A stretch of 32,742 nucleotides of DNA from an uncultured Bacteroidota bacterium (GCA_903879645.1 CAIRMK010000083.1:1-32742), one strand, 5' to 3'. Counted from the first letter of the stretch, positions 7,448-16,326 are shown. Program-made: numbers and translations. Notes: a model not told the origin generated them from the sequence alone.

Positions 7448-7698
7448 TGACCCTAAACGATTTGATCGGAACAATTGGTGTTGGATTGATACTCCTAGCC
7501 TATTTTTTAAATATGTTTTCTTTAATTAAAAGAGATGGAACGCTGTATTTCACCATCAACATTCTTGGCGCTGGGATTGCTTGTTTAGCTGCTGTTCTTA
7601 TTCATTTTATGCCGTTTATACTGTTGGAAGCGGCTTGGGTAATTGTGAGTGTTATTGGATTGGTTAAAAACATAAAAAAACCTCAAGATTTCTCTTGA
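7447..7698 (+). CDS. CBU_0592-family small membrane protein
   Basis: The 83-residue protein has three hydrophobic helices (about residues 5-25, 33-53 and 54-73) and the start LIGTIGVGLILLAYFLNMF, typical of the CBU_0592 family of small inner-membrane proteins. The conserved helix boundary with RDGTLYFTINILGAG is also present. No reaction is known for this family. It ends the plus-strand run that starts with the zinc-ribbon gene, overlapping the SDR gene by one base. Its stop codon lies inside the terminator hairpin. Confidence 0.75.
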   Translation: MTLNDLIGTIGVGLILLAYFLNMFSLIKRDGTLYFTINILGAGIACLAAVLIHFMPFILLEAAWVIVSVIGLVKNIKKPQDFS

Positions 7699-7700
7699 GG
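7674..7700 (-). terminator. Terminator shared by two convergent genes, strongest for the M13 peptidase
   Basis: CCTCAAGA (7681-7688) and TCTTGAGG (7693-7700) form an eight-pair stem with loop TTTC. On the minus strand the stem is followed by seven T (complement of 7674-7680), ideal for the M13 peptidase gene. On the plus strand the following TTAAAATAAA is weaker. Confidence 0.75.
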
Positions 7701-7728
7701 TTAAAATAAACTTTATTAGTGTTCTTTC

Positions 7729-9780
7729 TTACCAGATTTTAACTCTTTTATCTGGAGCTACATACATTCCATCACCTTCTTTAATGTTGAAAGCTTGTGC
7801 GAAAGTATCTAAATTTAATAACGGTACATAAGCACGGTAGTTTGCTGGTGAATGTGGATCCGTTTTGACTTGATTTTTCAAAGCTTCATCACGAATTTTC
7901 CCTCTCCAAACGGTTGCCCAAGAAATGAACAAACGTTGTTCTGGTGTATATCCGTCGATTAATCCTGGATTCCCTTTTTCTTTCAAATACAATTGTAAAC
8001 CATCATAAGCGGCGTTGATTCCACCTAAATCCCCAATGTTTTCACCCAATGTAAATTTACCATCAACATGAATTCCAGGTAGTGGTTCTAAAGCTGAATA
8101 TTGAGCAGCTAATGCGCCACCAAGAGCCGTGAATTTAGATAAATCATCAGCTGTCCACCAATCAATTAGGTTTCCTTCTGCATTATAACTAGCCCCTTGA
8201 TCATCAAAACCATGAGATATTTCGTGACCTATAACAGCCCCAATACCTCCATAATTTACAGCTTCATCCGCTTTGTAATCATAAAATGGTTGTTGTAAAA
8301 TAGCAGCTGGAAATACAATTTCATTGTACGATGGATTGTAATACGCATTTACGGTTTGAGGTGACATTCCCCATTCTGTTTTATCTACTGGTTTGTTTAG
8401 TTTTTCTAAATCTTTCTTCCATTCCCAACTAGAAACATTTCTTAAATTATCAAAATAACTTCCCCCTTCAGCTGGACTTTTAACTGTTAATGCTGAATAA
8501 TCTTTCCATTTGTCTGGATATCCAATTTTGATAGTTAATTTGTTCAACTTTTCAATAGCTTTTAATTTAGTTTCTGGAGACATCCAAGTCAAATTATTAA
8601 TTCTGGCTTTATAAGCACGAATAATATTTTGAATCATGTCATAGGCTTTAGTTTTTGCTTCAGCAGGAAACATTTTTTCAACATATAATTTCCCCAAAGC
8701 TTCACCTACGGTACCATTAACTACTTGAAGTGCTTTTTCATGACGAGGTCTTTGCTTTAATGCTCCTGTTAATGTTTTACCATAAAAATCAAAATTAGCA
8801 GTTTCAATAGCGGTTGATAATTGACTTGAAGCACCTCTTAACAACATCCAACGCATATAAGCTTTCCAATCTTCAACTTTATTTTCAGTAAAAATAGTTT
8901 GCAAAGCAACCATATATCTTGGTTGAGAAACGATAACAGTATCAATTTTTGGAACACCAATTGTTTTAACATAATTATTCCAATCAATTACTGGCACCAT
9001 TTTTTTCAAATCAGCAATTGAAGTTGGATTGTATTGTTTTTTACTATCACGTCTTTCTACTCGGTCCAATCTAGGTTTAGACATTTGAATTTCTAATGCC
9101 AAAATTTTATCCGCGTCTGCTTTTGCTTTTTCTGGAGTTTCACCCAAAAATTGAAGCATTTTTGCTACGTGAAGCACATATTTATCTCTTTTCTCTTTTG
9201 AATCTTTATCTTCAGAAACATAATAATCTCTATCGGGTAATCCTAACGAACCCACTCCTAGGCTCACCACATTTCTGGTACTATTTTTTTCGTCAGCACC
9301 AATTCCAAAACCAAAGAATCCAATACCACCACCGTGAGCTTCTTCTTCCATCATTAATTTTTGCAAATCTTGAATGTTTTTAACCGCATCAATTTTTGCC
9401 AAATAAGGTTTTAATGGTAAAATTCCCTGTTTGTTTCTAGCTACAGTATCCATAGCCGATTTGTACATGTTGATCGCTTTCCCTTGGTCTGTAGTCGATT
9501 TATACTTTGGATCTTTTGAAGCAGCGTTCAATATTGCCAAGGCATCTTTATCTGTGTTTTGACGCAATTCATCAAAACTTCCCCAACGAGTTTTATCAGC
9601 TGGAATTTCAGTGTTTTTTAACCAAGTACCATTGACAAATTTGAAGAAATCATCTTGAGGTCTAATTGTTTTATCCATTAAATCTAAACGTAAACCTGGT
9701 TTTTGTTGAGCATTACCTTGGTGTAAAGCAAAAAGACTTGCTGCCAAGAAGCCAAACTTAATTGTAGTTTGAAGTTTCAT
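7729..9780 (-). CDS. M13-family zinc metallopeptidase (neprilysin/PepO type), secreted
   Basis: The 683-residue protein begins with a signal peptide (KFGFLAASLFALHQGNAQ), so it acts in the periplasm or outside the cell. The zinc site is complete: HEISH at 519-523 (H519, E520, H523) and the second motif GENIGDLGG with E580 as third ligand and D584. The substrate-strand motif NAYYNPSYNEIVFPAAIL also fits M13. The length is normal for bacterial PepO-like enzymes. It cleaves short peptides; the natural substrate is unknown. The C-terminus ends in VKIW, keeping the final Trp but not the Cys of the mammalian CxxW motif. It is a single-gene unit with its own terminator. Confidence 0.93.
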   Translation of the reverse strand: MKLQTTIKFGFLAASLFALHQGNAQQKPGLRLDLMDKTIRPQDDFFKFVNGTWLKNTEIPADKTRWGSFDELRQNTDKDALAILNAASKDPKYKSTTDQGKAINMYKSAMDTVARNKQGILPLKPYLAKIDAVKNIQDLQKLMMEEEAHGGGIGFFGFGIGADEKNSTRNVVSLGVGSLGLPDRDYYVSEDKDSKEKRDKYVLHVAKMLQFLGETPEKAKADADKILALEIQMSKPRLDRVERRDSKKQYNPTSIADLKKMVPVIDWNNYVKTIGVPKIDTVIVSQPRYMVALQTIFTENKVEDWKAYMRWMLLRGASSQLSTAIETANFDFYGKTLTGALKQRPRHEKALQVVNGTVGEALGKLYVEKMFPAEAKTKAYDMIQNIIRAYKARINNLTWMSPETKLKAIEKLNKLTIKIGYPDKWKDYSALTVKSPAEGGSYFDNLRNVSSWEWKKDLEKLNKPVDKTEWGMSPQTVNAYYNPSYNEIVFPAAILQQPFYDYKADEAVNYGGIGAVIGHEISHGFDDQGASYNAEGNLIDWWTADDLSKFTALGGALAAQYSALEPLPGIHVDGKFTLGENIGDLGGINAAYDGLQLYLKEKGNPGLIDGYTPEQRLFISWATVWRGKIRDEALKNQVKTDPHSPANYRAYVPLLNLDTFAQAFNIKEGDGMYVAPDKRVKIW

Positions 9781-9803
9781 ATTATATTATTTGATTGTTG
9801 GCA

Positions 9804-9811
9804 CAAATCTA
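9804..9811 (-). promoter_or_regulatory. -7 promoter box for the M13 peptidase gene
   Basis: On the minus strand this reads TAGATTTG, a match to TAnnTTTG, 24 bases upstream of the start codon. A CAAA (TTTG on the minus strand) lies at 9827-9830, a shorter spacing than usual, so the -33 element is uncertain. Confidence 0.5.
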
Positions 9812-9913
9812 TTAATTTTTAGTTTACAAAATGATAAAACAACCATAATCCGTTTAGTTTATCTATTGAGATTCATTAAATACAAAAGTTGTTTTTGTAA
9901 ATTTGCAAAAAAA

Positions 9914-10609
9914 ATGTTGTCGATACTAAAGAGATATAGAATACTCATCGGTTTTTTTGTGATTTTTTCAATCATAACAATCAGTGCTTTCTACACGGTT
10001 TTGAACCCCAAAAAATCTTTACAAGTGTATAATCCTAGTGATGTTAATCCAGAATTAGTTGATTCTACAGTACAATATGTTGCGCTTGACCACACCATAG
10101 CCGATTTTGCTTTTACCAATCAAAACGGAAGAACAATTACTCAAAAAGACTATGCAGGCAAAATCTATGTAGCTGATTTTTTCTTCACCACGTGTCAATC
10201 AATTTGCCCAAAAATGACCAACAATATGGTTTGGTTGCAAAATCAAATTAAGAATAATCATAAAGTGATGTTGCTTTCGCATAGTGTTACACCAGACATT
10301 GACAGCGTTCCCATTTTGAAAAAATATGCGCTTGAAAAAGGGGTGATTGACAGCAAATGGAACTTGGTTACTGGAAACAAAAAAGACATTTATTACATCG
10401 CCAGAAAGTCTTATTTAGCAGTAAAAACTGGAAAACCTTCTGAAATGTATGATATGGTACATACAGAAAATTTTGTTTTAGTGGATTCCAAAAGACGGGT
10501 TCGTGGCTTTTATGATGGAACCAATCTTGATGGTCCAACAAAACCTGGTATAAAGAATGTTAAACAACTTTTAGAAGATATTAATTTTCTTTGCAATGAA
10601 ATAGAATAG
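9914..10609 (+). CDS. SCO1/SenC/PrrC-family copper/thiol-redox protein
   Basis: The 231-residue protein has one N-terminal membrane anchor (about residues 9-29) and a thioredoxin-fold domain with the SCO copper site: C94-x3-C98 in FTTCQSICPKM and H183 in YDMVHTENFVLV. SCO proteins deliver copper to the CuA centre of cytochrome c oxidase or act as thiol reductases, facing the periplasm. I chose the ATG at 9914 because the in-frame start at 9791 would add 41 residues of unlikely sequence encoded within the divergent promoter region. A TAAATTTG box at 9898-9905 is present but very close to the start. No oxidase genes are visible nearby. Confidence 0.9.
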   Translation: MLSILKRYRILIGFFVIFSIITISAFYTVLNPKKSLQVYNPSDVNPELVDSTVQYVALDHTIADFAFTNQNGRTITQKDYAGKIYVADFFFTTCQSICPKMTNNMVWLQNQIKNNHKVMLLSHSVTPDIDSVPILKKYALEKGVIDSKWNLVTGNKKDIYYIARKSYLAVKTGKPSEMYDMVHTENFVLVDSKRRVRGFYDGTNLDGPTKPGIKNVKQLLEDINFLCNEIE

Positions 10610-10668
10610 CACTACAATAAAATTTATTTGCTAAATCCTTTAAACAAGTTCAAAATAAAACTTAAACT

Positions 10669-10680
10669 TGATAATTATCA
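10669..10680. promoter_or_regulatory. Palindrome upstream of feoAB, candidate Fur-type iron box
   Basis: TGATAATTATCA is a perfect 12-base palindrome built from Fur-like half sites (TGATAAT and ATTATCA, overlapping by two). It lies 23 bases upstream of the feoA -7 box, in the position expected for a repressor site. The canonical 7-1-7 Fur box has the half sites spaced apart, so this is a compressed version and only a candidate. Confidence 0.4.
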
Positions 10681-10702
10681 TCTTTTTTACGTTGCAAATT
10701 GT

Positions 10703-10710
10703 TACTTTTG
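10703..10710 (+). promoter_or_regulatory. -7 promoter box for the feo operon
   Basis: TACTTTTG matches TAnnTTTG and lies 26 bases before the GTG start of feoA. No convincing TTTG -33 element is seen; a T-rich run lies at 10682-10688. Confidence 0.5.
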
Positions 10711-10736
10711 TATTTTAATTCAATCTAAATAAAGCC

Positions 10737-10973
10737 GTGCAAATTACAATTGCTGATTTTAAAATTGGACAAAAAGGAACAATTACCGATTTTAATATCG
10801 ATGAAATTCCTTTAAAATTACTCGAAATGGGGTGTTTGCCAGGCAATTCAATTGAGTTAATTCAAATTGCTCCTTTGGGTTGTCCACTATATTTCAATAT
10901 TAATGATTCGCACGTAGCCATAAGATTGGAAATGGCAAAAGAAATAAATGTGCTTATTGAAATTAATAATTAA
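10737..10973 (+). CDS. feoA: Ferrous iron transport protein A
   Basis: The 78-residue protein is a small SH3-like FeoA domain with the typical L(L)EMGCLPGNSIELIQIAPLGCP core and IRLEMAKEINV end. FeoA is a small cytoplasmic accessory protein that works with the FeoB ferrous-iron permease. Translation appears to start at GTG (10737); no ATG is available in frame upstream. Its stop overlaps the feoB start by one base (TAATG), so the two are translationally coupled. Confidence 0.93.
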   Translation: MQITIADFKIGQKGTITDFNIDEIPLKLLEMGCLPGNSIELIQIAPLGCPLYFNINDSHVAIRLEMAKEINVLIEINN

Positions 10974-13069
10974 TGGCACAAGAACTCATCAAAGTAGCCT
11001 TAATTGGCAATCCAAACACGGGGAAAACTTCTGTTTTTAATCACCTCACCGGCTTGCACCAACAAGTGGGAAACTATCCAGGAATTACGGTTGAAAAAAA
11101 AATTGGAGTGTGTAAACTTTCTGAAGAGGTTAAAGCAACTATCATTGATTTGCCTGGAACCTACAGTTTAAATGCAAGCTCTATTGATGAAAATGTTGTG
11201 ATAGAATTGCTTTTGAATAAAAAAGATGAGAATTTCCCAGATGTTGTAGTCGTAGTTACTGAAGTTGAAAATTTGAAACGAAACTTACTTCTTTTTACTC
11301 AGATTAAAGATTTGGAATTACCAACCCTCTTGGTAATCAATATGAGTGACCGAATGCAATTAAAAGGGATTGAACTTAATATTCCACTTTTAGAAAAAGA
11401 ATTAAAAACATCAATCGCTTTAGTAAGCTCTCGAAAAAATATAGGAATTGAAAAATTAAAAGATTTAATTCTAAACTACAAACATCTTTCCACAGAACCT
11501 TGTTTAAATGCTTCTGTAATTGATGTGGAATATTTTGATAAATTACGCAGAGCATTTCCTAATCAGTTATTATACAAATTATGGCTAGTGATAACGCAAG
11601 ATGTGAATTTTTTGAACTTGGAACGAAAAGAATTACAAAGTTCGTTTACCAAATCCCATGCAGATTTACGACGATTACAACAAAAAGAGACCATAAAAAG
11701 ATATCAATTTATTAATGACACATTAAAAATTGGACAAAAAATTGATTCTTCTAAAGCAACTGATATCCGTGCAAAACTAGATAGAATCTTGACTCATAAA
11801 GTATTGGGTTACTTAATTTTCTTTGCTATTTTGTTTGGTATATTTCAATCCATTTTTGAATGGTCAAAAATTCCAATGGATTTTATTGATAGTTCATTTG
11901 CTAATTTGTCTTCTTATGCAAAAACATATCTCCCATCAGGTGAATTCACCAATTTAATTAGCGAAGGTATCATACCAGGAATTGGCGGAATCTTGATATT
12001 TATCCCTCAAATTGTATTTCTTTTCCTATTCATTTCTGTTTTAGAAGAAAGTGGTTATATGAGCCGTGTGGTGTTTTTAATGGACAAGATTATGCGACGA
12101 TTCGGACTTTCTGGTAAAAGCGTCGTGCCTTTAATTTCAGGAACAGCTTGTGCTATTCCAGCCATCATGGGCGCAAGAAACATAGAAAATTGGAAAGAAC
12201 GTTTAATTACCATTTTAGTCACTCCTTTCATTACTTGTTCTGCAAGATTACCGGTTTATGCAATTATTATCGCGCTGATAATCCCAAATGAAAAATTATA
12301 TGGGTTTATGAGTTTACAAGGGCTAACCTTAATGATTTTATATCTTCTAGGATTTGGAATGGCAATTTTATCAGCTTATATATTAAATAAAATCCTTAAA
12401 ATTAAATCGAAATCCTATTTTGTGGTGGAAATGCCAAGCTATAAAATTCCAATGTTTAAAAATGTTTCTATTAATGTTTTAGAAAAAACTAAATCATTTG
12501 TTTTTGGCGCCGGAAAAATCATTTTAGCGATTTCAATTATTCTTTGGTTTTTAGGTTCTCATGGTCCTGGAAAAGATTTTAAAAATGCAAGACAAATAGT
12601 TACTGAAAAAGCTGGCAATGAATTAAATCAAGCAAATATTGACAATCAAGTAAGCGAATACAAATTGGAACATTCCTATATTGGAATCATAGGTAAATCC
12701 ATTGAACCCGTTATTAAGCCTTTGGGTTATGATTGGAAAATTGGGATTGCAGTTGTAAGTTCATTCGCTGCTCGTGAAGTTTTCGTTGGAACATTGGCTA
12801 CGATTTATAGTGTTGGAAATCATAGTAATGAGGAAGCTACTATAAAAGAACAAATGAAAAATGAAGTTCGTGAAGATGGAAAACCAGTTTTTAACTTTGC
12901 GACTGGAATTTCATTATTACTGTTCTATGCTTTTGCAATGCAATGCGCTAGTACATTAGCTATTGTAAAAAAAGAAACAAATTCATGGAAATGGCCACTA
13001 ATTCAACTGGTTTTTATGAGTGGATTTGCTTATTTGGTTGCGCTCATGGCTTTTCAATTTTTAAAATAG
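10973..13069 (+). CDS. feoB: Ferrous iron transport protein B (GTPase-permease)
   Basis: The 698-residue protein has an N-terminal G domain (about 1-170) with G1 GNPNTGKTS, G3 DLPGTYSL and G4 NMSD. A helical linker follows, then the multi-pass membrane part with the family motifs GTACAIPAIMGARN and ITCSARLPVYAIII. FeoB imports Fe2+ across the inner membrane using GTP hydrolysis. The length is normal for Bacteroidota FeoB. It is second in the feoA-feoB-secreted protein-small Cys protein operon, which lies under a candidate iron box. Confidence 0.95.
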   Translation: MAQELIKVALIGNPNTGKTSVFNHLTGLHQQVGNYPGITVEKKIGVCKLSEEVKATIIDLPGTYSLNASSIDENVVIELLLNKKDENFPDVVVVVTEVENLKRNLLLFTQIKDLELPTLLVINMSDRMQLKGIELNIPLLEKELKTSIALVSSRKNIGIEKLKDLILNYKHLSTEPCLNASVIDVEYFDKLRRAFPNQLLYKLWLVITQDVNFLNLERKELQSSFTKSHADLRRLQQKETIKRYQFINDTLKIGQKIDSSKATDIRAKLDRILTHKVLGYLIFFAILFGIFQSIFEWSKIPMDFIDSSFANLSSYAKTYLPSGEFTNLISEGIIPGIGGILIFIPQIVFLFLFISVLEESGYMSRVVFLMDKIMRRFGLSGKSVVPLISGTACAIPAIMGARNIENWKERLITILVTPFITCSARLPVYAIIIALIIPNEKLYGFMSLQGLTLMILYLLGFGMAILSAYILNKILKIKSKSYFVVEMPSYKIPMFKNVSINVLEKTKSFVFGAGKIILAISIILWFLGSHGPGKDFKNARQIVTEKAGNELNQANIDNQVSEYKLEHSYIGIIGKSIEPVIKPLGYDWKIGIAVVSSFAAREVFVGTLATIYSVGNHSNEEATIKEQMKNEVREDGKPVFNFATGISLLLFYAFAMQCASTLAIVKKETNSWKWPLIQLVFMSGFAYLVALMAFQFLK

Positions 13070-13089
13070 CAGTTCCCGTATAAAGAATT

Positions 13090-13920
13090 ATGAGAAAATT
13101 ATTTTTATTGTTATTTGCTTTCTTTAGTATTTCATCTTATAGTCAAAACAAATTAGATAAATCTAAGAGTCAACTCAATTCGTTCTCATCAAATAATAAA
13201 CAAAATAACATTTCTACAAGAACATCCTCATCTGGTGCTTCAAATTACAACAATGATTCCAATGTTTTTGTCCATATTTTCTTTAATATTACTTTTGCAA
13301 TCTTCAAATATGGAGCCATCGGAGATTATAAAAATGAAGACCATTTATACAGTAATTTAACCCCTTACCCTTTTTATAATGGTACATCTGGAAACTTTGA
13401 AAATGCCGATAGTATTTCCATTTCTAAAAACAAAAGCAGATTTGATTTAGAAAACAGTTTTGTTTATAACAGTAACCATTTATACGGAACTCACCTCAAG
13501 GGAAAAATTCGCCCTTTTCAATATTGTTATTTACAAACGGATTTTCATCAATTATTTGAATTTAATGAAATTGACAAAACTAATAATCGCCTTTCTTTAT
13601 TTCAATTTAACTTAAATTATGATAGAATTCGTTTTGAAAAATTTAATTTTGGTTGGAATTTAGGAGCTACTTATGTTGGAAATGAAGTGAGAAAAGGTGG
13701 ATTGTCCTATGGTTTAAATGCTGAATATTTCATGGGAAATCATATTAGCTTTTTAGGTTCAGCAATATGGAGTAGAATTAACACTTTGCCAGTAAATGCA
13801 TTTGAACTACAAAGTAAATTCCACAAGAAAAATTATTTTTTCTCCCTTGGATTTGAACATTTAAAAATTGCAATACCAACTTATAATTTTATAGCTCTTG
13901 GTGGTGGAGTTTATTTTTAA
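13090..13920 (+). CDS. Secreted protein of unknown function in the feo operon, probably outer-membrane barrel-like
   Basis: The 276-residue product has a signal peptide (KLFLLLFAFFSISSYSQ), then an Asn/Ser-rich linker to about residue 60. The rest has alternating aromatic/polar strands (for example LKGKIRPFQYCYLQTDFHQL and FNFGWNLGATYVGNE) and ends in an aromatic residue (GGGVYF). This pattern fits an outer-membrane beta barrel. I do not recognise a family. It starts 20 bases after feoB and precedes the small FeoB-associated gene, so it probably belongs to iron uptake, though this is inference from position. Confidence 0.65.
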   Translation: MRKLFLLLFAFFSISSYSQNKLDKSKSQLNSFSSNNKQNNISTRTSSSGASNYNNDSNVFVHIFFNITFAIFKYGAIGDYKNEDHLYSNLTPYPFYNGTSGNFENADSISISKNKSRFDLENSFVYNSNHLYGTHLKGKIRPFQYCYLQTDFHQLFEFNEIDKTNNRLSLFQFNLNYDRIRFEKFNFGWNLGATYVGNEVRKGGLSYGLNAEYFMGNHISFLGSAIWSRINTLPVNAFELQSKFHKKNYFFSLGFEHLKIAIPTYNFIALGGGVYF

Positions 13921-13931
13921 AATTAAGAATT

Positions 13932-14051
13932 ATGCAACAAATACTTGTTTACTTCGCTTTAGGAATAGCCTTAGCTTATTTATACAATAAGTTTTTTGGC
14001 AAAAAGAAACCGAAAAAAAATTGCGGTGATGATGATTGTGGTTGTAACTAA
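13932..14051 (+). CDS. FeoB-associated Cys-rich membrane protein
   Basis: This 39-residue protein starts MQQILVYFALGIALAYLYNK, a single membrane helix, and ends in a basic stretch followed by CGDDDCGCN. The one helix plus C-terminal Cys cluster is the signature of the FeoB-associated Cys-rich family found beside feoB. It probably assists ferrous-iron transport, perhaps as a metal-binding partner. It starts 11 bases after the secreted-protein gene and its last four bases overlap the convergent minus-strand gene. Its small size makes it easy to miss. Confidence 0.8.
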   Translation: MQQILVYFALGIALAYLYNKFFGKKKPKKNCGDDDCGCN

Positions 14052-14434
14052 TCTACAAAAACAATATTGATATACTGCTCCTTTGGTTTTAAAATTCGTC
14101 CTTGCTTTGGATTAGGCACAACTCCAATTCCTTTTATCTTCTTAGGAACATATTTTTCAAACCATTTTGTGTTTTCCACTTTAGTAGCCCCATTAAAAGT
14201 GATGTCTTTTTCTTCAACTAATTTCTGGTCTTTATAAACTTCAATCGTAGCCGAAACTTCTCCTGCCCAAATACAAGTTACATCCTCAGGACATCGCGAA
14301 TCACCAAAAACATTCTTTAATTTCAAATAAACTCCATTTTTAGGAATGTGTTTATTTCGAGTAATTTTCATGGTTTTTTGAGCAAAAACGAAAACACTAA
14401 AAAACAAAATAGATAATATAATACCCTTTTTCAT
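14048..14434 (-). CDS. Small secreted protein with a paired-Cys DSRCPxxVTCxWAG motif
   Basis: The 128-residue protein has a signal peptide (GIILSILFFSVFVFAQ) and a central motif FGDSRCPEDVTCIWAGEVSA whose two Cys probably form a disulfide. This motif recurs, from memory, in small secreted or lipoprotein families of unknown function across bacteria. It starts two bases after the stop of the Nramp transporter gene, so the two are almost certainly co-transcribed, which links it to metal uptake. No reaction can be named. Confidence 0.65.
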   Translation of the reverse strand: MKKGIILSILFFSVFVFAQKTMKITRNKHIPKNGVYLKLKNVFGDSRCPEDVTCIWAGEVSATIEVYKDQKLVEEKDITFNGATKVENTKWFEKYVPKKIKGIGVVPNPKQGRILKPKEQYINIVFVD

Positions 14435-14436
14435 TG

Positions 14437-16308
14437 CTAATTCTTTACAATAAATAAAGGTATCGAAATTTTATGGCGCAATTTATCAACCGTAGTGCCA
14501 AAGAGGATGTCTTTTACTCCCGTATGTCCATGAGTTCCCATTACTAGAATATCAAAGCCTCCTTCATTCACAATTTTTGGAATTGCTTTGTTTGGTTTAC
14601 CAAATCCCAATTGAATGTCAACTTTAAATCCTTTTTGCATTAACATTTCTTGATATTCTAACAATAATTTTTCATCTATTGTTGTTTCATAATCTTCTAT
14701 TTTTCCTCCATAAAACATAGCTCCTACAGTTTCTACAACATGGATTAAGGTGTACTTAGCTTCTTTACCTCCCAATTCAAAAGCACTATTAATTGCTTTC
14801 TCATCAGCATTTGAGAAATCAACCGCTATAGCAATTTTTCTTTTATCATAAGTTTCCGATTGCGAAAAATTCAATTCGAAATTATGGGGTAAGTGATTTT
14901 GTGATTCAAGTTTTGCTTTGGTTATAAACGGTTTAAATACAATATAAAGCAGTAATAGTAAAAACCCAATGGCCATCGGAACAACGGTTAACCACAAGAT
15001 CACCGGATTAGAGGATGTTTCTAACCAACTTCTAATTTCATCGAAAACCAAGTTTGCATTTAAAGAAACTATGATCAAAGCTACAATCCAAGAAGTAATT
15101 TGAGTGATTTTACTAATATGAAATCCTTTCATTTTTGTCTTATCACTCACAAAATGAATCAATGGAATAATGGCAAAACCAAGTTGCAAACTCAAAATCA
15201 CCTGGCTGAAAATCAACATTTTTCCAGTTGCACTTTCTCCGTAAACCAAAATAACAACTACTGCTGGAACAATGGCTATTAATCGCGTAATAATTCGTCT
15301 TACCCAGGGTTGTATTCTCAAATTCAAATAGCCTTCCATAATAATTTGCCCAGCTAAAGTTCCTGTAATTGTTGAGCTTTGTCCCGCTGCAATCAAGGCA
15401 ACAGCAAATAAAATGGGAGCCCATTTTGTACCTAACATCGGAGCTAAAAACTGATGCGCATCTTGAATTTCGGCAACTTCAAACATTCCGTTTTTGTAAA
15501 ATGTTGCTGCCGCTAAAATCAAAATAGCTGCATTTACAAAAAATGCCAAATTTAAAGCAATGGTTGAATCAATAAAATTATATTTCAAAGCTTGCTTAAT
15601 TCCCTCTTTACTCCTATTGAATTTTCGAGTTTGCACCAAGGAAGAATGTAAATATAAATTATGAGGCATTACGGTTGCTCCAATAATTCCAATAGCAATA
15701 TACAACGCTTCTTTATTTGGCAAACTTGGAATTAATCCTGAAATAACTTTTCCCATTTCGGGTTGGGCAAAAATCATTTCAAAAAAGAATGATAGCCCTA
15801 TAATTGCTACTAATGCAATAATGAAAGCCTCCATTTTTCGAATGCCTTTATTGATTAAAAACAATAGTAAAAAGGTATCTAAAACGGTAATCAAAACGCC
15901 ATAAATCAAAGGAATTCCAAATAGCAAATTGATTCCGATTGCCATCCCAAGAACTTCCGCTAAATCACAAGCTGCAATGGCAATTTCAGCTAGAAAATAA
16001 AGGATATAATTGATAAATGGAGAATAGGTTTCACGCGAGGCTTGAGCTAAATCGCGTTGCGTAACAATCCCTAAACGGGCACTTAAACTTTGCAATAGCA
16101 ACGCCATCAAATTACTCATCAACAAAACCCAAATCAAGGTATACCCAAACTGACTTCCTCCAGCTAAATCGGTGGCCCAATTACCCGGATCCATATAGCC
16201 AACACTTATCAAATAAGCGGGACCAAGAAAAGCCAAGATTTTTCTAAATCCTGTTTTCTTGCCTTCGGTGGCTATCGATTGGTTGACTTCGTCAAGAGAT
16301 CTATTCAT
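14437..16308 (-). CDS. Nramp metal-ion transporter fused to a universal stress protein domain
   Basis: The 623-residue protein has an Nramp/MntH part of 11-12 membrane helices (about 25-470). It carries the metal-binding motifs DPGNW (D40-N43, helix 1) and MPHNLYLHSS (M214-H216, helix 6), which coordinate Mn2+ or Fe2+ imported with protons. A C-terminal universal stress protein domain follows (about 491-623). Its ATP-binding pattern G-x2-G-x9-G-T is intact in MGTHGHTGVKDILFGTT, so it can probably bind ATP. Standard MntH is about 410-450 residues, so this is a real fusion. I chose the start at 16308 because 26 residues upstream are A/T-rich and lie across the promoter region. It is divergent from the bacilliredoxin gene. 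Confidence 0.9.
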   Translation of the reverse strand: MNRSLDEVNQSIATEGKKTGFRKILAFLGPAYLISVGYMDPGNWATDLAGGSQFGYTLIWVLLMSNLMALLLQSLSARLGIVTQRDLAQASRETYSPFINYILYFLAEIAIAACDLAEVLGMAIGINLLFGIPLIYGVLITVLDTFLLLFLINKGIRKMEAFIIALVAIIGLSFFFEMIFAQPEMGKVISGLIPSLPNKEALYIAIGIIGATVMPHNLYLHSSLVQTRKFNRSKEGIKQALKYNFIDSTIALNLAFFVNAAILILAAATFYKNGMFEVAEIQDAHQFLAPMLGTKWAPILFAVALIAAGQSSTITGTLAGQIIMEGYLNLRIQPWVRRIITRLIAIVPAVVVILVYGESATGKMLIFSQVILSLQLGFAIIPLIHFVSDKTKMKGFHISKITQITSWIVALIIVSLNANLVFDEIRSWLETSSNPVILWLTVVPMAIGFLLLLLYIVFKPFITKAKLESQNHLPHNFELNFSQSETYDKRKIAIAVDFSNADEKAINSAFELGGKEAKYTLIHVVETVGAMFYGGKIEDYETTIDEKLLLEYQEMLMQKGFKVDIQLGFGKPNKAIPKIVNEGGFDILVMGTHGHTGVKDILFGTTVDKLRHKISIPLFIVKN

Positions 16309-16326
16309 AATTCTAATTATCCTTGT

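Noticed and set aside
9791-9913. Upstream in-frame start for the SCO gene
   Set aside because: It adds 41 residues before the membrane anchor and runs through the divergent promoter region, including the minus-strand -7 box area.
15100-15424. Open frames on both strands inside the Nramp gene
   Set aside because: They are shadows of a well-supported transporter frame and have no independent features.
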